A DNA stretch of 64,000 nucleotides from Pararobbsia alpina (lineage in GTDB: Bacteria > Pseudomonadota > Gammaproteobacteria > Burkholderiales > Burkholderiaceae), in assembly GCF_902859895.1 (NCBI RefSeq), contig NZ_CADIKM010000018.1, positions 37,135 through 101,134 of the forward strand. Direction: 5' to 3'. The notes beneath the pieces are model-generated. The model was not told the DNA's origin. It saw only the letters and a list, made by a program, of their open reading frames with translations, and made no database searches. The position numbers were made by a program, and so were the translations under genes. Positions 26,404 to 35,778 of this stretch are shown piece by piece; within the stretch, counting starts at the first letter, position 1, and every line of letters begins with the position of its first letter.

Positions 26404-27753
26404 ATGAGCGCATCGAAGAGCAAGATGAATGTGTGGCAACTGACCGTCCTGACGGCGGTGAACATGATGGGCTCCGGCATCATTCTGCTACCCTCGAAGC
26501 TTGCCGAGGTCGGCACGATTTCCCTGTTCTCCTGGATCATCACCGCGGGGGGGTCTCTTGCCCTTGCCTATGCGTTTGCCCGATGCGGCATGCTCAGCCG
26601 CAAGCCGGGCGGCATGGGCGGCTACGCGGAATACGCTTTCGGCAAGGCCGGCAACTATATGGCGAACTACACGTATGGTCTGTCGCTGGTCATCGCCAAT
26701 GTGGCGATCGCCATCACCGCGGTGGGTTACGGCACGGTCCTGTTCAATGCGACGCTCACGCCGGTGCAAACCTGCTTGTGGACCATCTTCCTGCTGATCA
26801 TCACCACGGTCGCCAATTTCGGCGGTTCCCGGATTACGGGCCGCATTGGCGTCGTCACGGTATGGGGTGTCATTCTTCCCGTCGTCGCCGTTTCGATCCT
26901 GGGATGGCTCTGGTTCAGCAGCAGCACCTGGGCCGCAGCCTGGAATCCGCACAACGTGGCATTTCTGCCGGCGGTCGGCAGTTCGATTTCAATTACGCTG
27001 TGGGCGTTTCTCGGGCTCGAATCAGCCTGCGCCAATTCCGATGCCGTGGAGAACCCCGAGCGCAATGTTCCCATCGCGGTGCTCGGCGGTACGATCGGCT
27101 CCGCCGTGATCTATATCATTTCCACCAACGTCATTGCCGGCATCGTTCCCAACGACATACTCGCCAAGTCGAGCGCACCTTTCGGTCTTGCATTCTCGAT
27201 CATGTTCAGCCCGACCGTCGGCAGCATCGTGACCGCGCTGATGGTGGTGGCGTGCATCGGCTCCCTGCTGGGATGGCAGTTCACCGTCGCTCAGGTTTTC
27301 AAGAGCTCGGCTGACGTCGGCTATTTCGTTCCTGTCTTCAAGATCGCGACCTCATCCGGCACGCCGATCGTCGGCATGGTGATCCTGCTGGCAGCGCAGG
27401 TCGCGTTGTCGCTGATGACGATCAGCCCGCAATTGAGCAGCCAGTTCGAGAAAGTCGTGAACCTTGCCGTCGTGACCAATCTCGTGCCCTATGTGATGTC
27501 GATGGCCGCGCTCATCACGATCCAGAAAATCGCCGGCGTGCCGCCCCATCGCGCATTGCTGACCAATATCGTGGCGATGATTGCAACGGTCTACAGTTTC
27601 TATGCGCTCTTCAGCGCCGGCCAGGAGGCGCTGATGCTGGGTGGTCTGCGCATCTTCGCTGGCTGGACCCTGTTCGGTTTTGTCAGCGGGCGTTTCTACA
27701 GACTCGAAGTCGAAGCGCACGTCAAGGACCCGGGGAAATCGTTGCAGGCTTGA
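26404..27753 (+). CDS. potE: Putrescine-ornithine antiporter (PotE)
   Basis: A 449-residue inner-membrane APC-family antiporter with 12 hydrophobic segments. Diagnostic PotE stretches include VNMMGSGIILLPSKLAEVGTI near residue 16, RKPGGMGGYAEYAFGKAGNYMANYTYG near 60 (in two parts), WAFLGLESACANSDAVENPERNVP near 200 and SLLGWQFTVAQVFKSS near 285. It exchanges extracellular ornithine for cytoplasmic putrescine, completing the proton-consuming ornithine system with SpeF 158 bases upstream. The ATG at 26404 has a GAGGGG ribosome binding site and matches the E. coli N-terminus. An earlier in-frame start is unlikely. Confidence 0.94.
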   Translation: MSASKSKMNVWQLTVLTAVNMMGSGIILLPSKLAEVGTISLFSWIITAGGSLALAYAFARCGMLSRKPGGMGGYAEYAFGKAGNYMANYTYGLSLVIANVAIAITAVGYGTVLFNATLTPVQTCLWTIFLLIITTVANFGGSRITGRIGVVTVWGVILPVVAVSILGWLWFSSSTWAAAWNPHNVAFLPAVGSSISITLWAFLGLESACANSDAVENPERNVPIAVLGGTIGSAVIYIISTNVIAGIVPNDILAKSSAPFGLAFSIMFSPTVGSIVTALMVVACIGSLLGWQFTVAQVFKSSADVGYFVPVFKIATSSGTPIVGMVILLAAQVALSLMTISPQLSSQFEKVVNLAVVTNLVPYVMSMAALITIQKIAGVPPHRALLTNIVAMIATVYSFYALFSAGQEALMLGGLRIFAGWTLFGFVSGRFYRLEVEAHVKDPGKSLQA

Positions 27754-27810
27754 TTGCTGGACGTCCGGGCAGCCGCACCGCTTTCGCCGGACCACCGGAA
27801 GGAGATCACC

Positions 27811-28914
27811 GTGGCTCCACCCGCTTTATTCAACCCGATCCGCGTTCGTCATCTGACTCTGTCCAACCGGATCGTGATTGCGCCCATGTGCCAGTACTCC
27901 GCCGAGAACGGGCGCATGAACGACTGGCATCTGATCCACCTCGGCCACCTTTCTCTCTCGGGAGCGGCCCTGCTGACCATCGAAGCAACCGCGGTGCTCC
28001 CGGAGGGCCGCATTACCTGGGCGGATGTCGGACTGTATAACGACGAGACCGAAGCCGCCATAGCCCGCACACTGGCGGGTATTCGCCGCTATTCGGACAT
28101 GCCGATTGCCATCCAGCTGTCCCATGCGGGCCGCAAGGCTTCGACCGAGGTCCCCTGGGAAGGCGGCGCGCAGTTTGCGCCGGGCGATCCGCATGGCTGG
28201 CAGACCGAGGCACCCTCTTCGATACCTTTTGCAAGCGGTCAGGTTGCACCAGTCGCGCTGGATCGGGAAGGGCTCCAGCGCGTGCGGGATGCCTTCGCGG
28301 GATCTGCTGGGCGTGCCGCAAGACTTGGGATTGACCTGATCCAGCTTCACGCCGCCCACGGCTATCTTCTGCATCAGTTTCTGTCGCCGCTCTCCAACCA
28401 GCGCAACGACGAATATGGCGGTCCGCTGGAAAACCGGATGCGCTTCCCGCTCGAGGTGTTCGATGCCGTGCGCGCGGCCCTCCCTGCCGAGAAGGCGCTC
28501 AGCATGCGAGTATCGGGTACGGACTGGGTAGAAGGAGGGTGGGACGTCGCGCAGACCGTGGCCTTTGCCCGCGCCCTCGAAGCGCGCGGCTGTGATGCAA
28601 TCCATGTATCGAGCGGCGGCCTGCATCCCGCGCAGCAGATCCCGGCGGGTCCAAGCTACCAGGTGCCGCTTGCCCGGGCAGTCAAATCCGCGGTCAGCAT
28701 GCCGGTGGTGGCTGTCGGGCTGATCTCCAGCTTCGAGCAGGCTGAGGCGATCATCGCGACCGGCGATGCCGACTTGATCGCACTGGCACGCGCGGTCCTC
28801 TACGATCCGCGCTGGCCATGGCACGCCGCCGCGGAACTCGGCGCACAGGTGCGCGTGCCCAAACAGTACCTTCGTTCCCAGCCTCGCCAGTTCAAGGACC
28901 TGTTTGCAAGCTAG
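27811..28914 (+). CDS. Old yellow enzyme family NADH:flavin oxidoreductase (YqjM/xenobiotic reductase type)
   Basis: A 367-residue FMN-dependent ene-reductase in the TIM-barrel OYE family. Seen: APMCQYSAENGRMNDWHLIHLGH near residue 24 (in two parts), with the Cys and paired aromatic residues of the YqjM-like class, QLSHAGRKAS near 100, LHAAHGYLLHQFLSPLSN near 180 and the phosphate-binding GLISSFEQAE near the C-terminus. A GTG at 27811 was chosen for the strong GGAAGGAG at 27797-27804. It follows potE by 57 bases in the same direction, so it may be in the same transcript. No functional link to putrescine is evident. Confidence 0.88.
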   Translation: MAPPALFNPIRVRHLTLSNRIVIAPMCQYSAENGRMNDWHLIHLGHLSLSGAALLTIEATAVLPEGRITWADVGLYNDETEAAIARTLAGIRRYSDMPIAIQLSHAGRKASTEVPWEGGAQFAPGDPHGWQTEAPSSIPFASGQVAPVALDREGLQRVRDAFAGSAGRAARLGIDLIQLHAAHGYLLHQFLSPLSNQRNDEYGGPLENRMRFPLEVFDAVRAALPAEKALSMRVSGTDWVEGGWDVAQTVAFARALEARGCDAIHVSSGGLHPAQQIPAGPSYQVPLARAVKSAVSMPVVAVGLISSFEQAEAIIATGDADLIALARAVLYDPRWPWHAAAELGAQVRVPKQYLRSQPRQFKDLFAS

Positions 28915-28961
28915 GACGTCCTTACCTCATCCCTACCGTCGATGACCTGCCGGCTAGCGCG

Positions 28962-28981
28962 GCACCTTCCGTTCAAGGTGC
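28962..28981. terminator. Hairpin between convergent genes
   Basis: GCACCTT at 28962-28968 pairs with AAGGTGC at 28975-28981 around CCGTTC. It sits between the oxidoreductase stop and the convergent btpA stop and could end transcription from both sides. No U-tract. Confidence 0.45.
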
Positions 28982-29821
28982 TCAGCGAGCGGCCCGCATG
29001 AACTGCCTGACCTTCTCCTCGTCGACGGCGTTCCACCATACGCCACCGACCTTGAGTGAACTTGCGACGATGACGGCGTCGACGATCGACAGGATCTCGC
29101 CGACGTTGTGTTCCGTGCACCCGCTGCCGACGAGCAAGGGCAGGTGCGTAGCCGCGCGTATCTGGCGCAGATAGTCGCTGCTCGCCGCATCGCCCGTGCG
29201 CTGGCCTGTCGCGATGATCGCATCGGCATCGAAGAATTCAACGTCGCGCACGAGTTCCTCGATCGAACGGTCGGCGACGATCGCGTGCGCACCATGCTTG
29301 ACATGTGCGTCGGCGAAAACGCGAATGCCTTCGGCACGCAACTGCGACCGGTAGCGCAGTGCCCGGGCCGCGGCACCTTCGATCAGCCCTTCGTTCGCGA
29401 CATAGGCGTTGGCCCACTGGTTGACCCGGACAAACGCCGCACGGCTCGCGGCGGCGATGGCGAGGGCGGGAATGGCTGCATTCGCCAGAACGTTGATGCC
29501 GATCGGCAAGCCCGTCTCACGCACGATCCGGTCCGCCGTGACCGCCATGAATGCCGACGTCTCATGACCGATGTCTTCGGGTTTGGCAAACGGAACATCG
29601 CCGTGGTTCTCGATGATCAGGCCATCGACACCGCCGCGTGCATACGCGGTCGCATCGGCGAGTGCGGCTTCGAGCAGCGCTTCAGTCGGCTGCCCTTCAT
29701 AGCGCGGCGAGCCGGGAAAGGCCGGGCAGTGGACGACGCCGATCACGACGCCGCGTGCGCGCCCGAAGATCTGTTTGATGCTGTCGGCGCGTCCGCGTCC
29801 TACTTCCGAGGAGGAACTCAT
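28982..29821 (-). CDS. BtpA/SgcQ-family protein
   Basis: A 279-residue TIM-barrel-like protein. GVVIGVVHCPAFPGSPRYEG near residue 27, GGVDGLIIENHGDVPF near 63, GLPIGINVLANAA near 103 and LPLLVGSGCTEHNV near 225 are the recurrent blocks of the BtpA (photosystem I assembly) and SgcQ (E. coli sgc sugar operon) family. Its biochemical activity is not established to my knowledge. In bacteria it typically accompanies sugar transporters and kinases, as here, which points to an aldolase- or isomerase-like catabolic role. It is the last gene of the leftward operon, three bases after the PfkB kinase. Confidence 0.85.
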   Translation of the reverse strand: MSSSSEVGRGRADSIKQIFGRARGVVIGVVHCPAFPGSPRYEGQPTEALLEAALADATAYARGGVDGLIIENHGDVPFAKPEDIGHETSAFMAVTADRIVRETGLPIGINVLANAAIPALAIAAASRAAFVRVNQWANAYVANEGLIEGAAARALRYRSQLRAEGIRVFADAHVKHGAHAIVADRSIEELVRDVEFFDADAIIATGQRTGDAASSDYLRQIRAATHLPLLVGSGCTEHNVGEILSIVDAVIVASSLKVGGVWWNAVDEEKVRQFMRAAR

Positions 29822-29824
29822 GAT

Positions 29825-30784
29825 CTACCCGTTGGTGCGTTGAGAAGAGAGAAGTTCGCGCAGCGTGGCGCGGTCCGGAAAACTCGATTGCGTACCGCGG
29901 TGGGCGACCACGAAGGCTGCGACGGACTGTGCCGACGGTAACGCCTGTGCGATCGGCACGCCGTGCGCAATCTCCGCGACGAGCGTGCCGCAGAACGCAT
30001 CGCCCGCGCCGACGGTATCGACTGCAACCGTGCGCGGCGCCTGCGCATGCTGGATACCGTCGCCGCCGCACCAGATCACGCCGTTCGCGCCGAGCGTGAC
30101 GAGCACGTCGTGCGCGCCCGCCTCACGCAGCGAGCGAGAGGCGCCTTCCGGATCGGCGCACTGTGCCAGCGTTGCCGCCTCGATGCGATTGACGACGAGC
30201 ACATCGACATGGGGCAGCAGGGGGCGGCAATCGAACCCGACCGGTCCTGGATTGAACATCGTGCGGCGTCCGTGGGCATGGGCATGCTTGAGGAGCGCTT
30301 CGGTCACTTCAGCGCTGAGATTGCCCTGCAGGACGACCCAGTCGCCGCGCCGCGTCGCGCGATCGAATGCATGGGTATCAGGCCGGTAGCGACCTGCGGC
30401 GTCGTTGCGGGTGACGATCGTATTCTCACCGCGCGCGTCGACGGTCACAATCGACAGGTCGGTCGCGCATGCGAAGCGCACGACATTCGAGGTATCGATG
30501 TGCTCCGCATCGAGCATCGCGATGATGCGATCACCGTCGTGATCGTCGCCCGTCGCGGCGAACAGCACGACGTGCGCGCCCGCGCGTGCCGCGATCACCG
30601 CCTGGTTGGCGCCCTTGCCGCCGAAATCGAGTGCGGTCGACGTCGCGAGCGACGTCTCGCCCGCCCGCGGCAGCTCGGTGACACGCAGTGTCAGATCGAT
30701 CGCCGCGTTGCCGACGACGCACACACGTGCGGGAGTGCCGTCGTCTTCGCTGATGGGCGCATCGCTCACGACGGTCCCGATCAT
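29825..30784 (-). CDS. PfkB-family (ribokinase-like) carbohydrate kinase
   Basis: A 319-residue PfkB kinase. It shows VCVVGNAAIDLTLRV near residue 20, the Gly-Gly substrate signature DFGGKGANQAV near 50, and the second PfkB signature DTVGAGDAFCGTL near 255 with the catalytic Asp. Most ribokinase substrate-binding features (GGKGANQA, followed by the N-x-x-E/N-R-I-E-A type segment) are present, so ribose or a related pentose or deoxy sugar is plausible. The ATG at 30784 overlaps the upstream stop (ATGA), so translation is coupled. It probably phosphorylates the sugar imported by the operon's ABC transporter. Confidence 0.88.
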   Translation of the reverse strand: MIGTVVSDAPISEDDGTPARVCVVGNAAIDLTLRVTELPRAGETSLATSTALDFGGKGANQAVIAARAGAHVVLFAATGDDHDGDRIIAMLDAEHIDTSNVVRFACATDLSIVTVDARGENTIVTRNDAAGRYRPDTHAFDRATRRGDWVVLQGNLSAEVTEALLKHAHAHGRRTMFNPGPVGFDCRPLLPHVDVLVVNRIEAATLAQCADPEGASRSLREAGAHDVLVTLGANGVIWCGGDGIQHAQAPRTVAVDTVGAGDAFCGTLVAEIAHGVPIAQALPSAQSVAAFVVAHRGTQSSFPDRATLRELLSSQRTNG

Positions 30785-31545
30785 TGTGCCGTGCGGGGCT
30801 CGGTCAGCCAGTCGAGGCTGTTGCGCCACAAACGCGCATAGCCGTCCCACTCCGAGAACTCGGGAGGCAGCCAGTGAACAGACATATCGCTTGTCCAGGC
30901 GAGCGTGCGGCCCCGGCCAAACCGACCCGCAACGAGCAGAGGATGGTGCGTGCCCGGTACTTCGGCGATCAGTGTCGCATCGGGTTTCAGTTCAACTTCG
31001 TTATAGCCGAGCAGATGGGGCCATTGCGTTCCAAGCCCAGCGACGACCGGATGGGAGGCAACGATCGCCGGCGTGAACCCTTCAGGAACCTCGATGCGGT
31101 CGTCGTAGGGCAAGCACCTGACCGGCAGCACCTCCTCGACGGGCGTATTGCGGAAGCGGGCGCTCCCGTTGATCCCTTGAAAGCTCAGATAGCCGCCGAT
31201 CATCATGAGGCCGCCCCCGGCCTCGACATACTCGCGCAGCAGCTTGAGCCGGTTCGGTGTGCGCTGGCTCTTGGCCCAGGTGTCGGGATGAAGCAGCAAG
31301 GTGTTCGCGCCGATATCCGACAAGATGATCGCGTCATAGGCCTGCAGGCCCTCGAGCGTCGAGGGAAACACGGTCTGCGCATCATGGCTGGGCATATGCG
31401 TGACCGAATAGTCGCCGTGACCGAACAAGGCGAGAAACTGGGCCGCCCCTGTGTGATAGGTCACTGAGGCGAACTGGTCGAACCCCTTGACATGGGTTGC
31501 CGTGCTCGTCCAGGACTCCCCGGCGAGTAGGACTGACTTGCTCAT
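30781..31545 (-). CDS. Glutamine amidotransferase class I-like protein (GATase1-like, COG5426-type)
   Basis: A 254-residue cytoplasmic protein with MSKSVLLAGESWTSTATHVKGFDQF at the N-terminus (in two parts), YDAIILSDIGANTLLL near residue 90, GGGLMMIGGYLSFQG near 130 and ARFGRGRTLAWTSDMSVHW near 215. The fold resembles class I GATase or ThuA-like proteins, but the canonical Cys nucleophile of a GGG-x-C-x-G elbow is replaced by the GGY loop, so amidotransferase activity is unlikely. Members of this group commonly sit in sugar operons and have no established function. It lies in the same operon as the kinase and BtpA protein. Confidence 0.75.
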   Translation of the reverse strand: MSKSVLLAGESWTSTATHVKGFDQFASVTYHTGAAQFLALFGHGDYSVTHMPSHDAQTVFPSTLEGLQAYDAIILSDIGANTLLLHPDTWAKSQRTPNRLKLLREYVEAGGGLMMIGGYLSFQGINGSARFRNTPVEEVLPVRCLPYDDRIEVPEGFTPAIVASHPVVAGLGTQWPHLLGYNEVELKPDATLIAEVPGTHHPLLVAGRFGRGRTLAWTSDMSVHWLPPEFSEWDGYARLWRNSLDWLTEPRTAQ

Positions 31546-31703
31546 TCCAATCTCCCTGAAACGCAGTCCGACGGTGGGAAGTCATCGCCGGCGCCTGCTA
31601 AAAAAGTTGACTTCGCGGCCGCGCGCGACCGCATGGCGACAAGCCGATCGAATGCGACAGACGTTTCAATGACTGCGGACGCTTCTTCGCCTGCGAGACT
31701 CAG

Positions 31704-32801
31704 TTACGCAAGGGCTTGACGCGAAAACACACGTGCGGGATTGCGAACGAGTATCGTCTCGATCTGCGCATCGGTCACGCCGTGCCGCCGCAGGCGAGGC
31801 ACGAAGTGTTCGAGGATGTAGCCATAGCCATACCCGCCGAAGCGCGTGAGCATCATCTTCAGAAACACGTCCTGGGAAAGCAGCAGGCGATCGATATGAC
31901 CCGCATCGATCAAAGCGCGGATCGCGCGTGCGTTCTCCTCGTCCGAGGGGGACTGCGCCTGCTCGTCGGCGTAGTAGTAGTCCATGCCGATCATGTCGTA
32001 CTCGAGCCACGCGCCGCGCCGTGCGATCGAATGCTGATACTCGGTATCGAGATGGCTCGGGTTCATATGGCAGAGCACCGTATGCGAGAGGTCGGCACCT
32101 TCATGCTCGACGATATCGAGTACGCGATGACCGTGACGGACCCAGCCGGGCAGATGCACCGAGAGCGGAACGCGCGTGGCGGCGCTCGCGCGCGCGGCCG
32201 CGCGCAGCGACTTTTCTTCTTCAGCCGTGAAGGCGGCCGAGACCCCGATCTCGCCGATCATTCCCGCAATGACATCGGGTTTGCCGGATGCGCCTCCGAC
32301 CTCGAAGACAAGCTGCTCGGCGAGCGCTTCGATCGACTTTCCGCGCACATAGGCCGGATGCGAGGGCTCGAGATAGAAACCGGTCGACATCACGATATTG
32401 AGTCCGGTGCGTCGCGAGATGCGTTGGAGCGCGAGCGGATCGCGGCCGATGCCGATATTCGTCGGATCGACAACCGTCTGTCCTCCGCGATCACGAAACA
32501 TCATGAGTTCTTCGGCCGCGAGGTCCGGATCGAACAGCTGACAGTTGTCGCGGTTCATCAGCGGGTTCATGCGCAATGCGCCGAGAATGCCGATATGAAC
32601 CTTCTGTTCGCCGATATGCCGTTCGCCGCAGCACGACGGCGCGACCCATTTTCCCGAGGCATCGATCAGGATGTGCTCGTGCATCAGCGTGATGCCCATT
32701 TGCGCGACGGGCAAAGGCCCGAGCACCGTCATCACATGGCCGCTGTCGACGCCGATTGGCAAAGGCGAAGCATGTCCGAACACCGAATGTGCTTGCGTCA
32801 T
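31704..32801 (-). CDS. Phosphotriesterase-family (PHP-like) metal hydrolase
   Basis: A 365-residue amidohydrolase-superfamily TIM barrel of the phosphotriesterase homology group. Metal-binding His are in GITLMHEHIL near residue 38, the bridging residue is a Glu in GMIGEIGVSAA near 182 (rather than carboxylated Lys), further His are in LSVHLPGW near 216 and VLCHMNPSH near 244, and the catalytic Asp is in LLSQDVFLK near 308. Family members hydrolyse lactones or phosphoesters. In sugar operons they often open sugar lactones or cleave sugar phosphates. It starts three bases after the permease gene, so it belongs to the same transcript and probably acts on the imported sugar or its lactone. Confidence 0.82.
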   Translation of the reverse strand: MTQAHSVFGHASPLPIGVDSGHVMTVLGPLPVAQMGITLMHEHILIDASGKWVAPSCCGERHIGEQKVHIGILGALRMNPLMNRDNCQLFDPDLAAEELMMFRDRGGQTVVDPTNIGIGRDPLALQRISRRTGLNIVMSTGFYLEPSHPAYVRGKSIEALAEQLVFEVGGASGKPDVIAGMIGEIGVSAAFTAEEEKSLRAAARASAATRVPLSVHLPGWVRHGHRVLDIVEHEGADLSHTVLCHMNPSHLDTEYQHSIARRGAWLEYDMIGMDYYYADEQAQSPSDEENARAIRALIDAGHIDRLLLSQDVFLKMMLTRFGGYGYGYILEHFVPRLRRHGVTDAQIETILVRNPARVFSRQALA

Positions 32802-32804
32802 CGC

Positions 32805-33806
32805 TCAGCCCTTGCTCGTGCGCTGCGGCGCGAAGATTCGTGTATTCATCCAGATCGCGAACAGCATGATCGCGCCCTGGATGATCTGGGTATAGAACGG
32901 CGAGACATGGATCAGGATCAACCCGTTGCCGAGCACGGCGATCGTAAGCGCGCCGAGCAGGGTGCCGAGAATCGTGCCCCGGCCGCCGAAGAGGTTCGTG
33001 CTGCCGAGCACGACCGCAGCAATCACGGCGAGTTCGAACCCGACGCCCTGGTTCGACGAGCCGCTGCCGAGCCGGGCCGTGGTGATCAGGCCGGCGAGAC
33101 CCGCGGCGGCTCCGCTGAGGACGTAGACCTTGATGATCACGAGACGCACATTGACGCCGGCGCGGCGCACGCCTTCGGCATTCGTGCCGATGCCGACGAT
33201 ATAGCGGCCGAAGCGCATATGCCGCAGGACGACCCAGCCCGCGAGCAGCGTGACGATCGCGATGACCGCCGGCAGCGGGGTACCGAATAACCAGGCGCGG
33301 CCGAGCTCGACGAACCAGCCGTCGCCTTCGATGGGCACCGAGTAGCCTTGCGTAATCAGCAGGGCGATGCCGCGCACGACCGACAGGGTCCCGAGCGTGA
33401 CGATAAAGGCAGGCATGCCCGCGATGGCGATGAAGTAGCCGTTGATCAAACCGATGATCCCGCCGAGGACGAGACCGCCGATGAAGACGACCGTATCGGG
33501 GATGCCGGCTTGCAGCGCGATGGCCGCGAGCGCTCCGATGAGCGCAAGCGTCGAGCCGATCGACAAGTCGATGCCGCCCGTCGTGATCACGAGGGTCATC
33601 GTCGTCGCGACGATCAGCAAGGGCGCGCTTTGGCGGAGCACGTTGAGCAGGTTGCCGGCCGTCAGGAATGTGTCGGTCGAGAACGCGAAGGCGATCACAC
33701 AGCACAGGAAGAACACCGCGATGCTGGTCACGCCGGCATTGCGGCCGAGGCGGTGTCTGAGCGGCAGGCGAGTGGGTTGGGTGGAGTCGGACAAGGTCAC
33801 ATCCAT
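32805..33806 (-). CDS. Ribose-type ABC transporter permease
   Basis: A 333-residue inner-membrane permease of the RbsC/AraH family. About ten hydrophobic segments are visible, with the signature TTGGIDLSIGSTLAL near residue 75, GLINGYFIAIAGMPAFIVTLGTLSV near 120 (in two parts) and the conserved GGRGTILGTLLGALTI near 275. A single permease gene is enough for a homodimer in this class. It sits between the ATPase and the phosphotriesterase-like gene with gaps of two or three bases. Confidence 0.92.
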   Translation of the reverse strand: MDVTLSDSTQPTRLPLRHRLGRNAGVTSIAVFFLCCVIAFAFSTDTFLTAGNLLNVLRQSAPLLIVATTMTLVITTGGIDLSIGSTLALIGALAAIALQAGIPDTVVFIGGLVLGGIIGLINGYFIAIAGMPAFIVTLGTLSVVRGIALLITQGYSVPIEGDGWFVELGRAWLFGTPLPAVIAIVTLLAGWVVLRHMRFGRYIVGIGTNAEGVRRAGVNVRLVIIKVYVLSGAAAGLAGLITTARLGSGSSNQGVGFELAVIAAVVLGSTNLFGGRGTILGTLLGALTIAVLGNGLILIHVSPFYTQIIQGAIMLFAIWMNTRIFAPQRTSKG

Positions 33807-33808
33807 GT

Positions 33809-34606
33809 TCAGTTCTCGATGGTCGGGCGCGCGGAGCGGGCGTTGAACTTGTGTCCGACGATCAGATCGACGATTTCCTGAAGATTCGTCTCGCCGATTG
33901 GGCGATCGGCGACGTTCTGGCCTTCGTACATCACGCTGATACGGTCGCAGACCAGAAACAGGTCTTGCAGCCGATGGCTGATCAGGATCACGCTCACGCC
34001 GCGTGCGCTGACGGTACGCACGAGATCGAGCACGGCCTCGACCTCGGCGACCGCGAGCGCGGCCGTCGGCTCATCCATGATGAGGACTTTCGGATCGAAC
34101 GAAACCGCTCGCGAGATCGCGATGGCCTGCCGCTGGCCGCCCGAGAGGTTTTCGACATCGAGCCGGGTGTTCGGGATCCGGATGCCGAGACCGTCGAGCA
34201 TCTCGCGTGCGTCGAGGTGCATCTTCGCGAGGTCGAGCACGGGAACGCCACAGATGCGCCGCATGGGTTCGCGGCCCAGGAACAGATTGCCTGCGACGTC
34301 GACGGTGTCGCATAAGGACAGGTCCTGGTAGACCATCTCGATCTGATGGACGCGCGCGTCGCCGGGATTTTCGAAATGAACGCGCTTTCCATCGATCTCG
34401 ATATAGCCTTCGTCGGGGATCACGGCGCCGGACAGCACTTTCGATACCGTTGACTTGCCGGCCCCGTTGTCGCCGACAAGTCCGAGCACCTCGCCCGGCG
34501 CGACTTCGAGATTGACGCCGCGCAGCGACTGGATTGCGCCATACCGCTTCGCGATATTGCGCATGCGCACCCGCGGGGGTACCGCGGTACTGGCCACACT
34601 GTTCAT
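33809..34606 (-). CDS. Sugar ABC transporter ATP-binding protein, single-domain type
   Basis: A 265-residue ATPase with Walker A GDNGAGKST near residue 43, signature LSGGQRQAIAI near 148, Walker B VLIMDEPTAAL near 168 and switch His in LISHRLQD near 202. Unlike the 500-residue RbsA/MglA double ATPases it has one nucleotide-binding domain, as in FrcA-type fructose and ribose importers. The ATG at 34606 gives a normal family N-terminus. An in-frame ATG at 34642 would add twelve residues and is possible. Confidence 0.9.
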   Translation of the reverse strand: MNSVASTAVPPRVRMRNIAKRYGAIQSLRGVNLEVAPGEVLGLVGDNGAGKSTVSKVLSGAVIPDEGYIEIDGKRVHFENPGDARVHQIEMVYQDLSLCDTVDVAGNLFLGREPMRRICGVPVLDLAKMHLDAREMLDGLGIRIPNTRLDVENLSGGQRQAIAISRAVSFDPKVLIMDEPTAALAVAEVEAVLDLVRTVSARGVSVILISHRLQDLFLVCDRISVMYEGQNVADRPIGETNLQEIVDLIVGHKFNARSARPTIEN

Positions 34607-34723
34607 CAGGACAGGCTCCCGTTTAGTCAGGGTGAAGGACATCCATGGCGGGCGTCGGGTGAAGCACACGGCCCCCTGTCGTCCGCAGGCCGCGCACATG
34701 CGTATCGCGCCTCGTGCGCAGGC

Positions 34724-35683
34724 TTACTTGAAGACTGCGCGATACTGGGCGACGTTCGCCTTGGTGACGATCGTGACCGGTACCGAGATATTCTTTTCGA
34801 CGGGCTGCTTGGCGAGCAGCTTGAGCGCGGCGTTGACGGCCGCCTTGCCTTCGCCTTCGGGATCCTGCTGGACGACGGCCGTCACGAAGCCCTGATCGAG
34901 CCCCTTGATGGCCTGTGCGCTGAGATCCCAGCCGACGATCTTGACCCGGTCGGTCGCCCCCTGCGCGGAGACCGCCGCGACGAGGCCGATCAGTGCGGGC
35001 TCGCCGGTGGCATAAACAACCTTGACATTCGGATTGCCTGAAATCAGGTTTTCGGCGGCTGTCTGCGCCTGATCCTGCACATTCTGGCCGTCGACCGTCG
35101 CGACGATTTTGGCGCCCGGTGCACTCGCGAGGCCCGTCTTGAATCCGTCGAGCCGGAGGTTCTGGATAAACGAATTCAATGCGCCTACCACGCCCACCTC
35201 GGCCTTGCCGCCCAGCGATTTCTTGATGTAGTCGGCCGTGTACTGACCGATGTCGGTACCGACCTTCTTGTTGTCGACGCCGACCTGCACGTCGTTGTCG
35301 CCGTTGACGATCGCGTCGATCGCAACGACCGGAATGCCGGCCTTCTTCGCTTCGGTGATCGCGGGCTTGATGCCGTTGACGTCGATCGCGACGACCAGAA
35401 TCGCATCGACCTTCTGCTGGATGTAGGTTTCGATCGCGTTGTTCTGTGCAGTCGGATCGTTGTTGGAGTTGAAGATCGCGAGGTCCGCGCCGGCAGCCTT
35501 GGCGGCCTTTCGTGCACCCTCGTCCATCTGCGTGAAGAACAGGGCTTCCTGGTTGATCTGCACGAGCGCGATTTTCTTACCCGCCGCATTCGCGGCATCC
35601 GTGAAGCCGAACATCGTCACGGCTGCTGCCAGCGTAAGAGCGGCGGCGGTCATCCGGCGGAGTTTCAAAGGTGCATTCATCAA
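34724..35683 (-). CDS. Periplasmic sugar-binding protein of the ribose-type ABC transporter
   Basis: A 319-residue type 1 periplasmic binding protein. A signal peptide (basic n-region, LTLAAAVTMFGF core, cleavage near ANAAG) precedes KKIALVQINQEALFFTQMDEGARKAA. The core has the N-x-x-T/P-D-P-like NSNNDPTAQNNAIETYI, VVAIDAIVNGD and VYATGEPALIGLVAAV segments of RbsB-like proteins. AAAGGGG precedes the start. First gene of the transporter operon downstream of the LacI operator. The ligand is unknown; pentoses or polyols are typical for the family. Confidence 0.9.
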   Translation of the reverse strand: MMNAPLKLRRMTAAALTLAAAVTMFGFTDAANAAGKKIALVQINQEALFFTQMDEGARKAAKAAGADLAIFNSNNDPTAQNNAIETYIQQKVDAILVVAIDVNGIKPAITEAKKAGIPVVAIDAIVNGDNDVQVGVDNKKVGTDIGQYTADYIKKSLGGKAEVGVVGALNSFIQNLRLDGFKTGLASAPGAKIVATVDGQNVQDQAQTAAENLISGNPNVKVVYATGEPALIGLVAAVSAQGATDRVKIVGWDLSAQAIKGLDQGFVTAVVQQDPEGEGKAAVNAALKLLAKQPVEKNISVPVTIVTKANVAQYRAVFK

Positions 35684-35778
35684 CGACCCCTTTGCGATGA
35701 GGGCTGGACGTCAGCGCGATGCCGGGCCCAGTGTGGTGAAACTTCGAAAAGGCGCTTTCAAACGCCGCGCCTGACGCT

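Noticed and set aside
31716..33290. A long open frame on the + strand (about 524 codons) opposite the phosphotriesterase-like and permease genes
   Set aside because: It lies antisense to two well-supported genes. Its translation is rich in Arg, Asp and His with no known motif, and long antisense frames are common in GC-rich codon usage.
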